Assembly: GCF_032854445.1 (NCBI RefSeq)
Contig: NC_088306.1
Location: 25,889,764-25,953,763 of the forward strand
Origin: Liolophura sinensis
Lineage: Eukaryota; Mollusca; Polyplacophora; Chitonida; Chitonidae
Length of the DNA stretch: 64,000 nucleotides
Direction of reading: 5' to 3'
Shown here: positions 35,591-47,200 of the stretch, one piece after another
Layout: each line of letters begins with the position of its first letter
Position numbering within the stretch: the stretch's first letter is position 1
The notes under the pieces: model-generated
The model's database searches: none
The model's input: only the letters and a program-made list of their open reading frames with translations
Told to the model about the DNA's origin: nothing
Program-made: the position numbers and the translations under genes

Positions 35591-37376
35591 AGCCGCAAAT
35601 AAAACGGCATGTTAACAATTTAATTAAGGTCGGAAAATTTCACAACCAAAATAAATAGTGCCGTTTGAATTACTTGGGTTGTATAACAGAGCTTATAGCT
35701 AGTTATCCTGAAAAGGATGAACTTAAATGCATTGGCTGAAAACGGACTACTGGATGTAAAACTATATAACTTGGAACAGAGATACCTGACAAAAACGCGG
35801 ACCTGAATCGAATAACCTCGAACGATTCCGAGACATATACACAAACCGGTGAGTGGCGAAAACTGTCGAGGTATAACGAAGTGACTCGGATATTTCCGAC
35901 GCACTCGGCGAATTATTACATTGATTGGTTTTACACAATTCGCCTTTTATCCCGTCAGGCCGTGACGCTTCACGGTATGTGCACAGAGTTGTGTAACTGA
36001 GACATCAAAGACTTACTGCAGCCGTGAATCGACTACGTAATCGAGTGCGGAGAGACTAGATAGAAGGAACAAAAACGCGCAAATACACTTCTGCTCTAAA
36101 ACCGCTTGCCTCATGATGTCCATTTAAGTCGATATACAGGCCTGCCGTACAATTATTGTTTCCAGCTCACGCTTTTAGGCGATTTCGGCCCGATTTGATT
36201 CCAAATACTTTAATACTTTTCATCAATAATTCGGGTTACTATACTTTTTCATGTTTTCCGAACAAAAATGCAAATTTTTGTCCCAAGGATTGTTCGTTTA
36301 TTATTAAACTATTTTCTCTGCTTTTAAAATTTTAAAACTAAATTAATTAGTTTATTTATAGAATCGTTTATGTAATTTAAGTATAGTAGGAGGAGCTCAC
36401 TGTTATCATTTAAAACGTTTAAATTTAATTTTGATCAAAAACATACTTTTTAATACCATATCATAGAATTTACATATTTGGGACATCACCAAAAGTAAAC
36501 AGGTTGCCACAAGGAGTATGGCTAGACCGTCCCGAGCGGTGAGTTCGAATCTCAGCGTATCCAGTATTTTTTACTGGTCAGGGAGATAGCTGTTTCTGTG
36601 TTGATGTGAGGCAGTTCAGAAGTTAGTCAATACATTAGCAATAGCTCTTGATATTAACCAAGCATTGGTAATTAATGTTGTTTGTAGATGTTGTTAGAGT
36701 TGTTTTTTTGCAGTCTTGTAATTAGATCCGGTGTATTATACCAGCACTCTTTCATTATGATCGGCGCATCTGGAGAGTACTAAAATAGCGATTGAAACAT
36801 GAGCTACTAAACGCTAATGAAACATTAGAAAAGAAAAAAAGACTTTGAGAATCTACTGAATCTGAGTTCTTGATGTGGATTGTGAAACTGAGTATCACTG
36901 TCAATGTGTGAAAAATGAATTTACAAAACCCTCACAATTCTGGTATGGATGTTGTATCGTTTTCACTACGCGATGTGCATTGTCAATGCCTCTATACATG
37001 CTTTAAAATTCTGAGGGCAGGTAAAAATCAAACAAAGATATCTAGAACACAAAATATCGGGTTTCATGATAGCGAATATGGATTCGTTGACTGGATCGTG
37101 ACACAAGTCTCTATACGGACGATGACGCGACAAGGTTTGCAGACAGCAAGCTTAGCATGAACAATGCGCGTCGCTGACAGCACTATATTAAACTTATAAA
37201 AAATATTTGAAAACTGCAAAGGGACAATGCAATACTTTCAATCATTTACAGGTGCACAGCTTAGGAAATAAACGTTCTTTAATGTTTTTTTCCCATTAAA
37301 ACAAAAACAAAAATCATTCAGGTATTAAGTATTTTTTTAAACTCTAAAACAAAGTACGTACTTGACTCACATGGCT

Positions 37377-37588
37377 CAAGTGTTGGCTGGAAAAGGACTT
37401 TCAGGACCTTGAGTAATGAGGTCGCGAGTTCGAATCCAGCACTCGCTGTATTTGACTAATACTCTTTGTCAGAAGGTTTCTACCTGGCGAATTTCGTTGA
37501 CTTACATGCATAAACCTTGCCGCTGCCATATACATGTAGCTTATGTGAAATTTCTGAAGCACAGCGTTAAACCAATTAAATAAATAAT
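37377..37588 (+). repeat. SINE-D, tRNA-derived SINE
   Basis: Box A-like 'atggctcaagtgttggctgg' and box B 'gcgagttcgaatccagc' head a ~210-bp element. It ends 'gaagcacagcgttaaaccaa' plus 'ttaaataaataa'. The head and body differ from SINE-A and SINE-B; only the 'gttaaac' end is shared. One copy was found in the window. Confidence 0.75.
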
Positions 37589-37754
37589 TTATATCGCTCA
37601 GTGCTGCTACTGTCCCGATGTTTTTAGTAGTTTCATCAAATAGGTAAGTCAACGCTATAGTAGACACCAGTATGGCACTAAGTGTTCATAGTTCTTTCTT
37701 GAACTAAGTTCATAAAAGTATCAAGTAGAAAAGAAACTCATTTATCATTATTTC

Positions 37755-38245
37755 CCGAATTCCGTAGCTGGTGGTGTCTGTAGGCACTGAACACTCCGCA
37801 CAGTGGTTACTGTCTCTTTCAAGAAGTGCGTTGCTCAAGGTTGCTGTCAGGCACAAAAGCCCTCAACCAGTGTTTACCGTTCTTTCTCAAAACACGTTGC
37901 TCGTCGTGTATATTAGACACTAAACTCGACAAAGCGTTTATCTCTCTTTCTCTAAGTGCGATGCTCGTCTTTGCTATAAGGCAATACACTCCAAGCAAGG
38001 TTTATTGTTCTTTCTCCAGGTGCACTGCTCGCCGTCGCTATAAGGCGCCAAACTCCACACAGTGCTTGTCGTTCTTCCTTTAAGTGCAGTTTTCTCCTTT
38101 GCTATAGGTTCTAGACTCCACGCAGCGTTTATTGTTCTTTCTCTGAGAGTGATTCTCGCCGTTGCTATGAGGCACTAGACTCCACGCAGCGTTTGTTGTC
38201 TTTTGCTCCAAAGAGCGTCACTCACCGTTGCTATCATATACTAAA
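37755..38245. repeat. ~62-64-bp degenerate tandem repeat
   Basis: About eight diverged units with 'agactccacgcagcgtttat', 'tgttctttctct' and 'gctcgccgttgctataaggc'. The array passes directly into the tight 53-bp array, which is its shortened, homogenized descendant. Confidence 0.8.
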
Positions 38246-38510
38246 CTCCATGCACGTTTCTGTCACGAAGTTACTCACCATGGCTATCAGGTACTAAACT
38301 CCATGCACGTTTCTGTCACGAAGTTACTCACCATGGCTATCAGGTACTAAACTCCATGCACGTTTCTGTCACGAAGTTACTCACCATGGCTATCAGGTAC
38401 TAAACCCCATGCACGTTTCTGTCACGAAGTTACTCACCATGGCTATCAGGTACTAAACCCCATGCACGTTTCTGTCACGAAGTTACTCACCATGGCTATC
38501 AGGCACTCCA
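38246..38510. repeat. 53-bp minisatellite
   Basis: Five nearly identical units starting at 38246, 38299, 38352, 38405 and 38458 ('ctccatgcacgtttctgtca', 'cgaagttactcaccatggct'). Confidence 0.93.
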
Positions 38511-38748
38511 GTGCATTATCTGGCGTGTTTTCATAAACCTTGCTGTGGGCACAGGGCCCCAATGTGATGTTTTGTATGATCTTGTGTAAGCGTCAAGAAA
38601 TGAAAAATAGTAAACACATTTGCAAACTACCTCATTGTCGTCGATATTCTAAGTTTGCTTACCATCCTGTAGTCCTATGTATTCATAGAAGATCTACAGA
38701 ACCTATAATTGCAACTTATGTTTTATTCTTGTTTTTTTTGAATTGCAG

Positions 38749-38817
38749 GTTTAGGAAGGAATACTTGAATGCTTTGCTGCAAAATACAAATGGGATAGTT
38801 GCTAATCGTATACAAAG
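38749..38817 (+). CDS. Candidate short exon, unknown gene
   Basis: 69 bp between a strong pyrimidine tract ending TTGCAG (AG 38747-38748) and an AAAG|GTGGGA donor, open in phase 2-2. It encodes FRKEYLNALLQNTNGIVANR. The opening 'FRKEYL' is vaguely like the C-terminal part of BEL/Pao-type integrases, but that is not established. No partner exon of matching phase was found nearby, so it may be chance. Confidence 0.22.
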
Positions 38818-38872
38818 GTGGGAATAAAGCATAGAATGGACACATAAAACAGATGTACAATGTAGCATTTTA

Positions 38873-38889
38873 TGGGGGGGGGGGGGGGG
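38873..38889. repeat. Poly-G tract
   Basis: About 17 consecutive G, rare in such AT-rich DNA and prone to assembly-length error. Confidence 0.9.
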
Positions 38890-40112
38890 ACAACTTCATA
38901 TGAACGGTGGAACAGCACGTTTATACATTTGAACTGGTAACGTTATACTGCCAGGGGATATCATATGGGCACTAGAAAACAATATTAATTTAAAACGTTG
39001 CGTTTAGCGCAAATTTTGCATGAACTTTGGAATTATTCCGGTACTACTTTTTGTATTAATTCAAATAAAATATGGTGTTTGTAATTGTACATATATACAA
39101 GTATATAGAGTAACCGCTTTACTACTTTTGTTCAATACATTTGTCACTTTGTAGGAAAAAATCGACGCAAAATAACATAGATCAAACACAATTCTATGAT
39201 AAAATTGCATTAAAAAGCCCATACATTAAGTGGCGAAGGAAAACTAGGGAAAATAACTGCGTTTAGTTAAAGATCTACTTTAATGTTAAGACATGCGTGT
39301 CTTATAGGCAAGGATAAATGATGAGGACCCAGATAGACGGAACTGTTTTCTTAAATTGTAGAAAAAAGCATTGTATTAAAGCCCTTGTTGTTAGCGCGGG
39401 AGGATAATACGGAAACAAGTTTTCTGCCGTTTCAACTTTTGTTTGGTGTGACGTAATGCAAGAACATTTGACCCTTCACTCACTTATAGCGACAAATGAC
39501 GTCGTACTTTCAAGCTCGCATGACGTTAATCCAGCGTAAATGCCATGTACTACGTCATATCAGCTTGATTCATCGTCACATAAGGTAATATTACTATGTC
39601 ACATCAGAAAAATTTTATGGAAACTGCCTAAGATTTTGCTTTTCAGGACTCTTCGCGTACAGGGGTTAAATAGCGTTATTCAGCGTAAATTTTTTTGAAC
39701 CGTGATACCAGCTATATTCCATATCCTTCATATCAGTTTAACATTTAAACCTGGCGTCTCTTAGGACGGAAGAAGAACTTATTTTAATTTTTTTCATCGA
39801 ATATTTTAATTTTTATAGACCTGATGTTCACAATGTTAAAAGTGACAGTGATGTATGATTCCAGTTTTTATATTTTAAGTTTTCGAATTTGAAAGAAATA
39901 GTTTCTCGTGAAGTGTACTCAGGGAATATGTACTGTTCCCGTAAAGGCGCTTTGTCTATTACTCATTCTGATATCAAACGTGGTGCGTAACGTATACCGT
40001 AAAATCCAAACATTTGGCTATATTTATTTCACAGAAAAAGATGAAATAACGGCAGTTTGGCTAGTTCTTCCAAAGTTTCTTCACTTAAAGATTCTTTTCA
40101 TATTTTTTACAG
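38890..40112. other. Gene-poor stretch
   Basis: AT-rich unique sequence between two weak exon candidates; nothing recognizable. Confidence 0.4.
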
Positions 40113-40292
40113 AAGAACCTTATATCACCAAAAGAGAAGTGGTTAAGGTTTCAAATACGGCTTTGGACAGGGAATTTGTAGGTTTCCTTAGTCTCACTTG
40201 CAAAGGGGACTTGGTAACAATAAACGGTGACGACGACACATGTGCACATCTGTACACCACAAGCGGGAAAGATTGTCCGGAACTTGCTAAAG
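40113..40292 (+). CDS. Candidate phase 1-1 exon, unknown Cys-containing module
   Basis: 180 bp with a pyrimidine-rich acceptor (TATTTTTTACAG, AG 40111-40112) and a CTAAAG|GTGGGT donor. Both boundaries split a codon after its first base, the symmetric phase 1-1 arrangement common for exchangeable extracellular modules. The ~60 residues include EFVGFLSLTCKGDLVTING, then DDDTCAHLYTTSGKDCPEL, with three cysteines. Composition looks protein-like and the frame is open well beyond both splice sites. I do not recognize the domain and found no neighbouring exons. It could be an orphan exon, a pseudo-exon or a lineage-specific module. Confidence 0.4.
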
Positions 40293-41460
40293 GTGGGTGG
40301 TTTATTTTTCCGATTTCCTCCAAACAGAACGGTGAAAGAAATGGAATCAGTGAAAAATTCTTGAGAGTGGCTTTAAGTAAAAACAAAATGAATAAATATG
40401 TCACGTAGAGAAAAGAGAGATGAAAGTCCGGAAACATGGACATAAAGTCTCATGACGTTTGAAAACGATGATCGGGTATGTGCAAGCGACGATTGGGTGT
40501 ACAAGCGAGGACTGGGTATGTGCAAGCCAAACATAACAGTGAATGGGGCAAAGAAGATTTCCTAAATGGAATAAGTGTGCGGGAGGAATGGCAATATATT
40601 ATATCAAGTGAGATTATATTACGGTAATGAAGTGCATGATAGAAAAGACTTTTACCCTTCACAAGTAACAAACGCATAAAATAAATCTAGACGTGGAAAC
40701 TAACATACAAGCCGTAAACCAAAAGGGACGTTTCTGGACAATAATAACATGGTCAAGTTCCAAAACAACGTTCAACACAAACCACCAAAGAACTAAAAAG
40801 TATATGAAGTAAAAAATCAATACAGATTCGCACATTCAATAGGACCTATTCACGAAAACAGGAGCAGTTGATGATGACGCAAGAATACAAGGAATTTTCT
40901 AGGCCAATGAATTATACATCTGTATCCAAATCCGGCTGTAAGCTAAAGCCAAAGGGGTGTGGCATTTTGCTGTTTCCGGAGGAAGAAAAAAGGCACAACT
41001 GCTCTCATAGCCACTTCAGAGAAATGTGAGCATGTTTGTCAGGAGACGAAATTTGCCAGGGAGCAATATCATACAAAATCTGTCGTATAACTGTTAAAAT
41101 ATACATATATAGATTCACAACATCTTGTGACTTCATTCAGAAGAACCGTTATTTTATTTTCTGATGGTCAGCTGTATGTCAGACTGAAAGATGGTTTGTA
41201 TAAACAACCAAGTGGCAGCATATATAAACAAATTACAGCTAAGTTTTTTTTATTTAAAATCAAAATGACGACAGTGCAAGTAATCGGTTAAAATCAGCGA
41301 AGTGCGGTCACGTGACATGTTCACATCAGTCAGAGATAGTATGGAACGAACATAAACTAACGATATTTAGTGTAAACTGTACTGTACTTGAAGGCAAAAT
41401 ATTACGTACCTGATGGTAGACTTGTACTGTGGTATGCTCTTCACCTGGCCTTTAATCCTG

Positions 41461-41461
<1 letters not shown>

Positions 41462-41509
<48 letters not shown>

Positions 41510-41511
41510 AT
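41462..41511. repeat. (TA)n/(TG)n microsatellite
   Basis: About 40 bp of TA dinucleotides followed by 'tgtgtgtgta'. Confidence 0.92.
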
Positions 41512-41639
41512 ATATTCGACGGTATTGAAAAATATATCGATATGACGTTGTGGCACCGTGACTTGCCTTGTCCTCGCATATAGAATGGCTGGTTATATAT
41601 AATACCGGTACTTGACCTGGCTTCTTCTTTGGTTAAGGC

Positions 41640-42045
41640 TTAACCCCTGTCAGTGTCAATATCCCCAGCCTCTCCTGCCACGCGCGGCATGTGACAGCGG
41701 CTTGTCACCCAGCTCCGGACACTTTCCCTGGGGGAGCACCTGTTCGCCTCTCCCTCTGAGTCATTCTCACGCAGGTCCCGCGAGCCGTCTGTGCTTGTAT
41801 CAGTTGGATTGTTTATTCCAGCTGTCGCCCCGTTTCCTGCCTGGGACGTTTCGACAGGTGAGAAATAAAAACTGCGACAAGCATCGCGACATTCCGTCGC
41901 GTCTCGCACGCTGTCTGGCATATATAAAACGATGCTTATACCGTAACCCCATAGAAGCTCACACTCACCATTCACAGGCACGCTGTTGACGCTGGAAGCA
42001 TCACGTGGGATACCACCGGGCTATTCAATACATCAAGCAGGTACC
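41640..42045 (+). promoter_or_regulatory. TATA-containing polymerase II promoter with noncoding first exon
   Basis: A CpG- and GC-rich block (about 41640-41920) leads to TATATAAA at 41921-41928. A start site would lie about 41950-41960, within 'agctcacactcaccattcac'. The presumed first exon runs to an AAGCAG|GTACCG donor at 42040/42041, has no ATG, and includes an E-box CACGTG at 42003-42008. The downstream coding exons are not identified. The plus-strand TNF-like locus at 52.9 kb is the nearest same-strand candidate, but a link is only conjecture. Confidence 0.5.
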
Positions 42046-43470
42046 GGCCTTTCGATTAATAATTCAAAGCCATCGGGGAGAGGAGTCCCAGTACAGCGTT
42101 CAACATCCCTTCTCGGTCACATAATTTAGTCTGCGCAAATGCAATTATACCTACTGTTTCCATCTACGTCCAATGATTGCAGAAATATCACCTTTGACCC
42201 GTGACGCGCCTCTTACTGTCCCGTGCTAGTGCAGTTCATACACCGTTATACCTATCAGCCGGTCAGCGTGGATTTTCTCGCTGAGAACTAATTCTATTGT
42301 CCACGTGTTAGCATTGCGGGACGACAACAGGAGCCCAAGCAAATGTATATACATGTAGCTGCGCAATTTGGTCGCGGCAGATGACAATTCTACAGTCATC
42401 ATTACCGAATTATAAATGCGATGTTTCGATTAAGCGGTTATTGTGTTAGAATATTCAATGCGTGCTAATATAACAGTCGTGAGTAACCTGGCGCTATAGT
42501 TTGTGAACAGAATTGAAACGTTCAGAGCTTGTCTAATCATCTGCGTTTCTACCGACTTTATTAACAGAGTATAAAAGCGCTATAACCAATCACTAATATT
42601 TGTCGGATATTTATTGTATTTGACTACGCATTGTGCATGGTCCACCATACATACAATATGGTTCAGCAGAAAAAAAATGTCTGACGAAATCTGAGTGAGT
42701 GAGTGTGGGAAAAAAAGGTTCCTCGCAGGTTCTAATTGGGGAAATTTGTCAGTCCATTTTTATCGTCCCGTACCGGTAAGTCAGTCGCACTGTAAACACG
42801 GTGACAATGGACGCAGTATCGGAATGATCGCGAGAGGGTCACCTGACCGAGATGAGAGAAATATAGATGATTGCCACATGCGAGAAACCTCGAAGAGATG
42901 TTTAGAATAAATCCTTTAAAATATGTGCTGTATTATAATACAGCTGCGAGTGTTTAATTTTAGTGCCAAAACCGAAGACAATAGTAAAACATACTAACAA
43001 GATATTGTGTCTAGTTTATTTTCTTAGTGTCCTTGTGGTAGCTGAACTTTTTCATATCTAAGTCTGTGATCATACACACAAAAAACGCTTGTGTTGAAAT
43101 CTAACACAACAACTTAATTTTTAAATTTATATTGAAATTTGTGAGCATTTTGATAAATATGTTCTTATCTACTTAGTGTCTTTTGTCAAAAACGAACAAA
43201 ATAGAAAATACAGAAAACACGTTTAAAGGTAATTTAAATACATTAATTACATTCATACAGGACGCAACTTTCTTGTCGTCTGTCCCATTTCTTGCCACTC
43301 ACTGAGCGGCCATGTCATTAAACATTACAAAATCATGCAATAAATATTCCTAAAGAAGTAGACATTTTTTAAAATTAAATAGCCCCAAGTCGTATGTTTT
43401 CTCCATTACCATGCCTGGTCACATACTGCTTTATGTATAGCTTAGATCGTTCCTGTTGATCTGATTAAAG
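42046..43470. other. Possible intron or intergenic, no gene seen
   Basis: AT-rich unique DNA following the candidate first exon. No repeat family or convincing exon was detected. Confidence 0.4.
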
Positions 43471-44418
43471 ACGTACAGCATACGAACACTGCATCAGCAG
43501 CATGTACAGCATACAGAACACTGCATCAGCATCATGTACAGCACAGAGAACACTGCATCAGCGTCACGTACAGCACAGAGAACACTGCATCAGCATCATG
43601 TACAGGATAGAGAACACTGCATCAGCATCATGTACAGCACAGAGAACACTGCATCAGCATCATGTACAGCACAGAGAACACTGCATCAGCGTCATGTACA
43701 GCACAGAGAACACTGCATCAGCAGCATGTGCAGCATCGAGAACACTGCATCAGCACCATGTACAGCACAGAGAACACTGCATCAGCATCATGTACAGCAC
43801 AGAGAACACTGCATCAGCATCATGTACAGCATAGAGAACACTGCATCAGCATCATGTACAGCACAGAGAACACTGCATCAGCATCATGTACAGCACAGAG
43901 AACACTGAATTAGCATCATGTACAGCATAGAGAACACTGCATCAGCATCATGTACAGCACAGAGAACACTGCATCAGCATCATGTACAGCACAGAGAACA
44001 CTGAATTAGCATCATGTACAGCATAGAGAACACTGCATCAGCATCATGTACAGCACAGAGAACACTGCATCAGCATCATGTACAGCACAGAGAACACTGC
44101 ATCAGCATCATGTACAGCATACAGAACATTGCATCAGTATCATGTACAGCACAGAGAGCACTGCATAAGCATCATGTACAGCACAGAGAACACTGCATAA
44201 GCATCATGTACAGCATACAGAACATTGCATCAGCATCATGTACAACATAGAGAACATTGCATCAGCATCATGCACAGCACAGAGAACACTGCATAAGCAT
44301 CATGTACAGCATACAGAACACTGCATCAGCATCATGTACAGCACAGAGAACACTGCATCAGCATCATGTACAGCATAGAGAACACTGCATCAGCATCATG
44401 TACAGCACAGAGAACACT
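43471..44418. repeat. 32-bp minisatellite seeded from repeat C terminus
   Basis: About 29 copies of 'catgtacagcacagagaaca' plus 'ctgcatcagcat'. The left edge reads 'attaaagacgtacagcatac', the outer end of dispersed repeat C, of which the 'acagca(c/t)agaga' core is part. Frames through it (Glu-Asn-Thr-Ala-Ser-Ala type repeats) arise because 32-bp units cycle all three frames without stops; no gene is implied. Confidence 0.93.
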
Positions 44419-45094
44419 TTCTTGCTTTACTCGAGGTAGATGCGTTTTGAAATTCTTCTAGTGTAAGTTTCTGACATCATTTGCCTCCTTCTGTTTATGA
44501 CTTTCAAAAAGTTTGATGTTTGTACTACCATAGCTCTTCAAATATTATAGTTTAGACCAATGTGGTCAGTATGTTTCGTCTGTTGTTGGACTAAAATGAC
44601 ACAATATACTTCATTTTACTTATTCAGCTTGTAACAATTATGATACAGGTGATCAATTAACTTACTACACAGAGTGAGTACACAGATATAGGTGTTCGAT
44701 TTCTGCATGGCGGGAATCTCTGTCAGCAAGGCAGAAGTGTATTAGTTATAAGTATTAAGTATTAATTATAATCGTTAATGACAATTAATTACACACAATG
44801 GCGTCTCTACAAAGTTGTAGATTTAGAAAACATCGGAATTTAACACTGGTGCCGTTCTCCCGCTGAATGATCTATTTGACGTGCGTAATTTTCACTTCGA
44901 CGAGGACGTTTATTTTTTATGGGTAAAAGAAACCGGAATGCCTTGGGTAAGCCACCGACCTTTGGCGTGTCACTGGCGAACTTACCGATATACAGCTTGT
45001 TTTGGTGGAAGACAAGATGTCTTTATGGAACGTTAGCCAGCACAGGATTACATGAGCATTGTCAACGGCTTGCTGTTACCAATATAATTAAAGA
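44419..45094. other. Gene-poor stretch
   Basis: AT-rich. The segment near 44917-45000 contains degraded SINE-A-like phrases ('aaaccggaatgcc', 'ccgacctttggcgtgtcact'). No gene. Confidence 0.4.
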
Positions 45095-45295
45095 ACTACA
45101 ACACTGAGAGTAAAACCAGAGCAGCAAGGGCTGTGTGATATCTGGCATATGGTCACACGTAACCGGTGAAAGACGGTCTCAGTTTACATAAGTTTGGGTT
45201 CTAAGTGTTCATGTAAATGCATATATAGTAGCAAATTACACACCCTCTAGCACCATGGCTTAAGCAGAATTAGGTAAAAAATGCATTGATGCTGA
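45095..45295 (+). repeat. Dispersed repeat C, nearly complete
   Basis: 'actgagagtaaaaccagagc', 'atggtcacacgtaaccggtg', 'tgttcatgtaaatgcatata' and 'accatggcttaagcagaatt' span the family from end to end. Confidence 0.78.
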
Positions 45296-46019
45296 TTGCA
45301 ATTTATTACTCATCTCTGGACACATTTTCACAAGGATGTCGTACATGTGCGATAATCGCATATACAGGACAATTGTATGGTAATAGTAACGTATAAAATA
45401 TCGTATGACAGATGTATGATAAAAAATGTCGAACGCAGCTTAGTGAAACTGGGTCCTGATCTAGAGTTAGTCAAAATGCTGTGTTGTCATCGATAAAATT
45501 ATCATTTAGTAAAATTAATATTCCAAAAAAAAGTGAGGATGGCCTCGCTGATTAGTTTATCGTCCGTTATAAACTGTGGTTTTAGTTACAAAATGACAGA
45601 TTTAACAGGAATGTGAAATACTTTGACCAACCTTTACTCGTATATTTACTCAGTTTCAGGTACAAGCTGATAGTTTCCATCGTCAACTCCACATAATCCC
45701 GTCAACATGTACCATCTTTCAGTTAGTCAGACTTCTTGTTAGAGGCACACCTGGCTCTTCTTGGCAACTGTTGTAGATAAAGACACCAAAGAGATCGCTA
45801 TCTAACATACCCAAGGAACACCTGTGGAGTTATGATTTGCAACTATCCTAACACAGGTCCATATGAGATCCATCAATTACCTGTCAGTCGTCAGTCTACC
45901 ACATCTGTTGATGAGATCACCTGTGGTTTTGGCGCTCAGTAAAACATTACTTGTCGCCATCAATTAGACAATAGTCGACAAGTGATTCATAAGATCTTGT
46001 GAATTTAGAACACTGATTG

Positions 46020-46125
46020 TTGTTTCACGCCACGCTCAAGAATTTTTCACAAATACGATGATCGCCAGTTTTAATGAGGAGGAAATTGGGGTTTTGGGGA
46101 TAGACCATCGATCTTTGGCATGTTA
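46020..46125 (-). repeat. Degraded SINE-A, reverse
   Basis: 'tttcacgccacgctcaagaa', 'tttttcacaaatacgatgat', then 'aggaggaaattggggttttg' and 'ccatcgatctttggcatgtt' follow the reverse SINE order with many changes. Confidence 0.5.
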
Positions 46126-46267
46126 CTGAAACATTTTCATCTGTGACTTACAGATTTTCACCTAATATTGGTGAAAGATAAGTGGTGAGGGAGAAAACAG
46201 GCCTTCAATGAAGACTGCGCAAACAGTTCCAAATTAAGTGACTGAATGTAAACATTCTCTTTCCGGT

Positions 46268-46440
46268 ATAAAAGACAGCATGGAGAGTAAAGCCAGCGAC
46301 TACAATGTGATATCTGACAAATGATCACGTGTAACCGGAGGGACACGACCTCGATTCAGCCTTCCTCAGTGTTTTATTCTCACTGTTCATATAAATGCTT
46401 ATACAGTAGCAACGCATACGCCCTCTATACCAAATATTAT
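46268..46440 (+). repeat. Dispersed repeat C copy
   Basis: 'gcatggagagtaaagccagc', 'gatcacgtgtaaccggaggg', 'tgttcatataaatgcttata' and 'agtagcaacgcatacgccct'. Confidence 0.7.
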
Positions 46441-46979
46441 ATTGACAAATTTATCTCCATCAGGAAGGAATGTGATGGGCAACACTGTGGCGAGTATCAC
46501 CACAAATGTCATTAAATCTAATAATTTAATCGCAAGAGTATTAATTACTTACAAAATTGTGCTGTAATATTCATAAGGCATATGTATTCGGAGGAAACTA
46601 GAACCTTAAGCCTGTCACTGAACACATTCGACGGGTGTTTCCGGTGTTTCTTTTATGATTTGTGCGGTGCTTAGCTTTATGCAGAAGTCAGCCCTCAAGA
46701 GTTACGTGTCGCTTTACTTGTCAATATGTCATTTACAGGATCTATTTGCAGCGTGAATCGATATCAACAGCTTAAAGTATCTGTCCGTCGATCTGATTGT
46801 TCGTGAGGTTGTAAGTGGCCGACGACCCTTATATGGCCGTTAGCTCAGTGTAACAGTCACACAGACCACGTGTCTTCAGCTAATACCATGCGTATAAGGC
46901 CTATCTCTATTTATCTCATAATGTGCCTGTGTCAGTGATATAACAACAGTCATGTAAATTTTCAATGTTCCACACATTA

Positions 46980-47200
46980 TATAAATAACCCGAACTTTTG
47001 ATTGGTCACTTGAACTCTCATTGACAAGATGATCCAATGAAAAAGTACAATTACACACCGGACTACTTCTATTATTTGTTACCGCAGGGAAAAAGGTCAG
47101 GCTAGCGACCATTTGATGCAGCGGGACAGCAGTTTCTTGGTACCAAACGGTTAAGTTTTTGGGACACTGGATTGCATACAATTGACCTTCATGAAATGTG
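46980..47200 (-). CDS. Weak exon candidate, Cys-containing, unknown
   Basis: Minus-strand open stretch containing GQLYAIQCPKNLTVWYQETA, then VASLTFFPAVTNN and VCNCTFSLD, with potential N-glycosylation sites. A pyrimidine-rich stretch precedes 'catgaag' on the minus strand, but no good donor follows. It shares 'GQ(L/I)Y...CP' with the candidate at 48944-49116, hinting at homologous modules. Evidence is thin and the boundaries are approximate. Confidence 0.22.

Larger units (their letters stand above)
32831..37374. other. Intergenic, no gene seen
   Basis: AT-rich DNA with an A/C-rich (AAAC)n stretch (about 35208-35282), a reverse SINE-A fragment (35527-35590) and a tRNA-like remnant around 36537 ('gtgagttcgaatctcagcg') whose acceptor-stem halves do not pair. 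No reading frame has convincing domain or splice support. Confidence 0.45.

Noticed and set aside
36500-36565. Possible tRNA gene ('gtgagttcgaatctcagcg' resembles a T-arm)
   Set aside because: No matching acceptor stem or proper D-arm; probably a SINE-head remnant. The same holds for 'gggttctaatcccgcc' near 12880 and 'gagttcgaatccgg' near 28058.
41612-41989. Overlapping 125- and 113-residue frames on opposite strands near 41.6-42.0 kb
   Set aside because: They are open because the block is GC-rich; the TATA box lies within them, and composition is not protein-like.
43502-44439. Long frames of 'HHVQHREHCIS' and 'MYSTENTASASCTAQRTLHQ' type
   Set aside because: All three frames of the 32-bp minisatellite are stop-free and give related peptides; no splice or codon-bias support.
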